From NCBI RefSeq assembly GCF_009938225.1, contig NZ_AP019658.1, positions 62,001 through 126,000 of the forward strand: a stretch of DNA of 64,000 bases, given 5' to 3'. The position numbers and the translations under genes were made by a program. The stretch comes from Vibrio ponticus (GTDB lineage: Bacteria; Pseudomonadota; Gammaproteobacteria; Enterobacterales; Vibrionaceae). Below, piece by piece: positions 61,570 to 64,000 of the stretch (the first letter of the stretch is position 1; the number at the start of each line of letters is the position of its first letter). The notes under the pieces are model-generated. The model was not told the origin of the DNA. It made no database searches and worked only from the letters and a program-made list of their open reading frames with translations.

Positions 61570-62337
61570 ATGTCTGGTTTTGGTCAGCATTTAGAAGTTG
61601 ATGGCGCTGAGATCTACTACCAAGTTTCAGGCAATCCTGATGGCCAACCACTAGTAATGTTACATGGTGGTTTAGGCAGTAGTGAAGATCTTGATGGGCT
61701 AATGAAGTTTATACCGGAACTCTTTAAAGTGATTCGGATTGATTTGCGAGGTCATGGACGCTCGACATTGGGCGAACAACCACTGACTTACACTCGTTAT
61801 CAACAAGACGTTGAAGCGGTGTTAGATACACTACGAGTGGATAAATTCCACCTGTTTGGCTTCAGTGATGGCGGCACAGTCGGCTATCGACTCGCGGCTT
61901 GCGCTAAGCGTCGAGTATTGAGCTTAGCGACGTTAGGTGCTCAATGGCGCCTTGAGCCGGACGACCCATCAATTGAAATGTATCAAGGATTCAATGCGGA
62001 CTTTTGGCAGCAAGAATTTGCTGAGGAAGTGGCGCGCTATGAAGAAATCAACCCGCAGCCAGAGTTCATTAAGCTTGTCGCTCAAGTGAAAAAGCTCTGG
62101 TTGGATACTTTTGATAGCGGTTACCCAGATGAAATGGTCGAGCAGATAGAGTGCTCAACGTTGATCATGCGCGGTGACAAAGACTTCCTGTTTTCATTAC
62201 CAGAAGCGGAAGAGTTGTGTGATCGCATTGAAGAATCAGAATTTTTTAATGTGCCTTTCACTGAACATGAAGCACACAAAGAGTATCCAGAGGTGGTAGG
62301 TGAGGTACTAAGACGCTTCTTGCAGATTAACCATTAA
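61570..62337 (+). CDS. Alpha/beta-hydrolase fold protein
   Basis: This 255-residue protein has the oxyanion region MLHGGLGSSEDL, RIDLRGHGRST, the nucleophile elbow GFSDGG (Ser about residue 99), a late acid in IMRGDKDF and a histidine in the final FTEHEAHKE region. No signal peptide. The fold covers esterases, lipases and dienelactone hydrolases; the substrate is not readable. The start follows AGGGAAAGGATT. Monocistronic. Confidence 0.87.
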   Translation: MSGFGQHLEVDGAEIYYQVSGNPDGQPLVMLHGGLGSSEDLDGLMKFIPELFKVIRIDLRGHGRSTLGEQPLTYTRYQQDVEAVLDTLRVDKFHLFGFSDGGTVGYRLAACAKRRVLSLATLGAQWRLEPDDPSIEMYQGFNADFWQQEFAEEVARYEEINPQPEFIKLVAQVKKLWLDTFDSGYPDEMVEQIECSTLIMRGDKDFLFSLPEAEELCDRIEESEFFNVPFTEHEAHKEYPEVVGEVLRRFLQINH

Positions 62338-62362
62338 GCCAATCACGATATATTACTTGTAA

Positions 62363-62394
62363 AACAAAACCTCGCTAAAGCGAGGTTTTGTTAT
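62363..62394. terminator. Bidirectional terminator
   Basis: AACAAAACCTCGCT / AGCGAGGTTTTGTT, 14 paired bases, between the convergent hydrolase and chemotaxis genes. Confidence 0.9.
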
Positions 62395-62432
62395 TTGGGG
62401 TCATCGGTTTTCTGTAAATCCGATGGCGGATT

Positions 62433-64000
62433 TTAGACCCGATAGCGATCGATCTCTTCTCGCAGAGTCTCGGCAAGTTTTGCTAGTTCTAGAGTCGCTT
62501 CGGTACTTTGCTCAGCACCATCGGCAGTTTGATTTGCCAGCTCGCTAATAGATGAAATATTGGTATTGATATCCTCAGTGACTAAGCTTTGTTCCTCTGC
62601 CGCAGTCGCAATTTGGGTATTCATTGCGGTAATTTGATCGACGCTCGCTTTAATTTGCTCCAGCGAGTGACCCGCTTCTTGTGCTTTCTCGACGGTTACT
62701 GAAGCGTTATCTGCGCCTTTTTCTAGTCTTTGTGTGGAATCTCGACTGCCTTGTTGCAAGCGTTGGATAGTCTCCATGATCTCTTTGGTCGATTCTTGGG
62801 TTCGGCTGGCGAGAGTTCGCACCTCATCAGCAACCACAGCGAAGCCTCGTCCTTGCTCACCGGCACGGGCAGCCTCGATTGCAGCATTTAATGCCAAAAG
62901 GTTAGTCTGTTCGGAGATATCTTGAATGACATCAACAACCTTCCCAATTTCTTCAGAGTGCTGGGCGAGTACATGCATAGCATTAACTGACTCGTGCAGA
63001 TCGGTTGAGAGGTTTTCAATCATCTGAATGCTCTCTTCGACCACCACTTTGCCGCTTGCCGCTGCTAGATCTGCTTGCTCGGATGCTTCAGCCGCAGAGT
63101 TTGCACTTTGGGCAACCTCATGGACAGTGGCGGTAAACTGGTTGATTGCCGCTGCAACTTGAGTGGTTTGCTCTTGCTGACTGATGATGTTTTGCTTCGC
63201 CTGACTCGCAACGACGGAATTTTCTTCGGAGGCACGGGCAAGTTGACTGATGGAATCGCGGTTGGTTTTTACCACATGTTGAAAGTCAGCCACTATTTGA
63301 TTGACCGATTCTGCGATATGGGCAAATTCATCGTTACCCTTTAGGTTAATTCGCTGAGTAAGATCCCCTTGTGCAATTTGACTTGAGCTGGTTTCAAGCA
63401 ATTCAACAGCATGGTTAACACGACGAACAATGATGACCGCCACACTCGTAATGACGAGTAACGCGAAAGCGGCGATGGCACTAAAGACGATAATGAAATC
63501 TTGGGTGTTTTGCTCAGCTAACTCGAAGTTCTGCAGCCCTTCTTGGCGTTGGATATTGAGAAACTCTTCGGTGAACTGATAGGTCTTACTGAATAACGGG
63601 TTAATTTTGGTCAGTAGGATTAGATTCGCACGGTCGAAATTTTGTTTTTCTAGTTCAGCGATCGCAGGGGTAAAGCCTTGATCGGTGATCGCATCCAAGG
63701 TTTGGGCGAGTTGTTGAACCACATTTTGTTCTTGTTGAGTGAGTGGTGAGGTTAATAGTTCATCGTCGACAATGCGGTGTAAGTTGCTCAGGGAATCTTG
63801 AATTTGCTCGATATGAAATTGGGTTGGGTGATCATGCATTTTGGCAAACTTTGAGCTTGGGTCATGCTGGAACGCAAGCAATAGAGCACTTCGAGCACTG
63901 CCTAACTCATCAAGTATGCGTCCGGTGCGTTCAGTGTGTTGCATGCCTTGTTTATATAGATCTTCAATATAAGCCGCACTGGTTTGCATTCCAGATATAC
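62433..64000 (-). CDS. Methyl-accepting chemotaxis protein (N-terminus cut by window edge)
   Basis: The frame is open to the right edge, so the first membrane helix is missing. At least 520 residues are present. They comprise a periplasmic four-helix-type ligand domain, a second membrane helix ([24 protein letters not shown]), a HAMP domain beginning [23 protein letters not shown], and a signalling domain. The hairpin tip is conserved: [36 protein letters not shown] and [20 protein letters not shown]. It ends in [10 protein letters not shown] without a CheR-binding pentapeptide. Ligand unknown. Confidence 0.93.
   Translation of the reverse strand, partial: ISGMQTSAAYIEDLYKQGMQHTERTGRILDELGSARSALLLAFQHDPSSKFAKMHDHPTQFHIEQIQDSLSNLHRIVDDELLTSPLTQQEQNVVQQLAQTLDAITDQGFTPAIAELEKQNFDRANLILLTKINPLFSKTYQFTEEFLNIQRQEGLQNFELAEQNTQDFIIVFSAIAAFALLVITSVAVIIVRRVNHAVELLETSSSQIAQGDLTQRINLKGNDEFAHIAESVNQIVADFQHVVKTNRDSISQLARASEENSVVASQAKQNIISQQEQTTQVAAAINQFTATVHEVAQSANSAAEASEQADLAAASGKVVVEESIQMIENLSTDLHESVNAMHVLAQHSEEIGKVVDVIQDISEQTNLLALNAAIEAARAGEQGRGFAVVADEVRTLASRTQESTKEIMETIQRLQQGSRDSTQRLEKGADNASVTVEKAQEAGHSLEQIKASVDQITAMNTQIATAAEEQSLVTEDINTNISSISELANQTADGAEQSTEATLELAKLAETLREEIDRYRV

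Overview
The window reads as chromosomal DNA of a Vibrio or close relative. The Hcp closely resembles Vibrio cholerae Hcp. There is also a VgrG/DUF4123/VasX-like T6SS island, a TonB2-type ExbB-ExbD-TonB operon, a periplasmic CpdP-type cAMP phosphodiesterase, and dispersed repeats of the kind common in Vibrio intergenic regions. No rRNA, tRNA, CRISPR array or prophage was seen. Both ends cut a gene: a CHASE-domain sensor at the left and a methyl-accepting chemotaxis protein at the right.

Layout. 1-4.6 kb: sensor fragment, Tat-exported PhoX-type phosphatase, small lipoprotein, LysE-type exporter. 4.7-14.7 kb: auxiliary type VI secretion cluster (hcp, vgrG, DUF4123 adaptor, VasX-like pore-forming effector), three tandem paralogous membrane proteins that are probably immunity proteins, and a mosaic remnant of a fourth. 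15-18.1 kb: envelope operon (small beta-barrel, BamA/TamA-like barrel, DUF4056 protein). 18.2-23.0 kb: YcdX-like PHP phosphatase, a eukaryotic-type glutathione synthetase, a MITE-like repeat, a PACE exporter with a divergent LysR regulator, and sodC. 23.3-33.2 kb: a hexonate catabolic locus (uxaA; uxaB, TRAP transporter, kdgK, eda; lgoR; lgoD) that would take L-galactonate through tagaturonate, altronate, KDG and KDPG to pyruvate and glyceraldehyde-3-phosphate. 33.3-37.8 kb: MerR-methyltransferase fusion, GNAT enzyme, di-haem cytochrome c peroxidase behind an FNR box, ferric-reductase-like flavoprotein. 38.4-44.6 kb: sugar ABC transporter with an FGGY kinase. 44.6-46.0 kb: an IS4-family insertion sequence sitting in the loop of the terminator after that kinase. 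46.1-58.1 kb: a YddB/YddA/PqqL (Fus-like) protease-linked import set, divergent from a six-gene TonB energising operon, with a Fur-like box between them. 58.2-64 kb: 6-phospho-beta-glucosidase with an orphan PTS EIIB domain, CpdP, an alpha/beta hydrolase and the chemotaxis receptor.

Three parts deserve most attention. The first is the receptor/ABC/M16 protease set paired with its own TonB motor under probable iron control. The second is the T6SS effector with an expanded immunity array and a decaying extra copy. The third is the L-galactonate locus, which uses a TRAP transporter and has no uronate isomerase. Function assignments rest on reading the sequence and on family knowledge; no database search was run.
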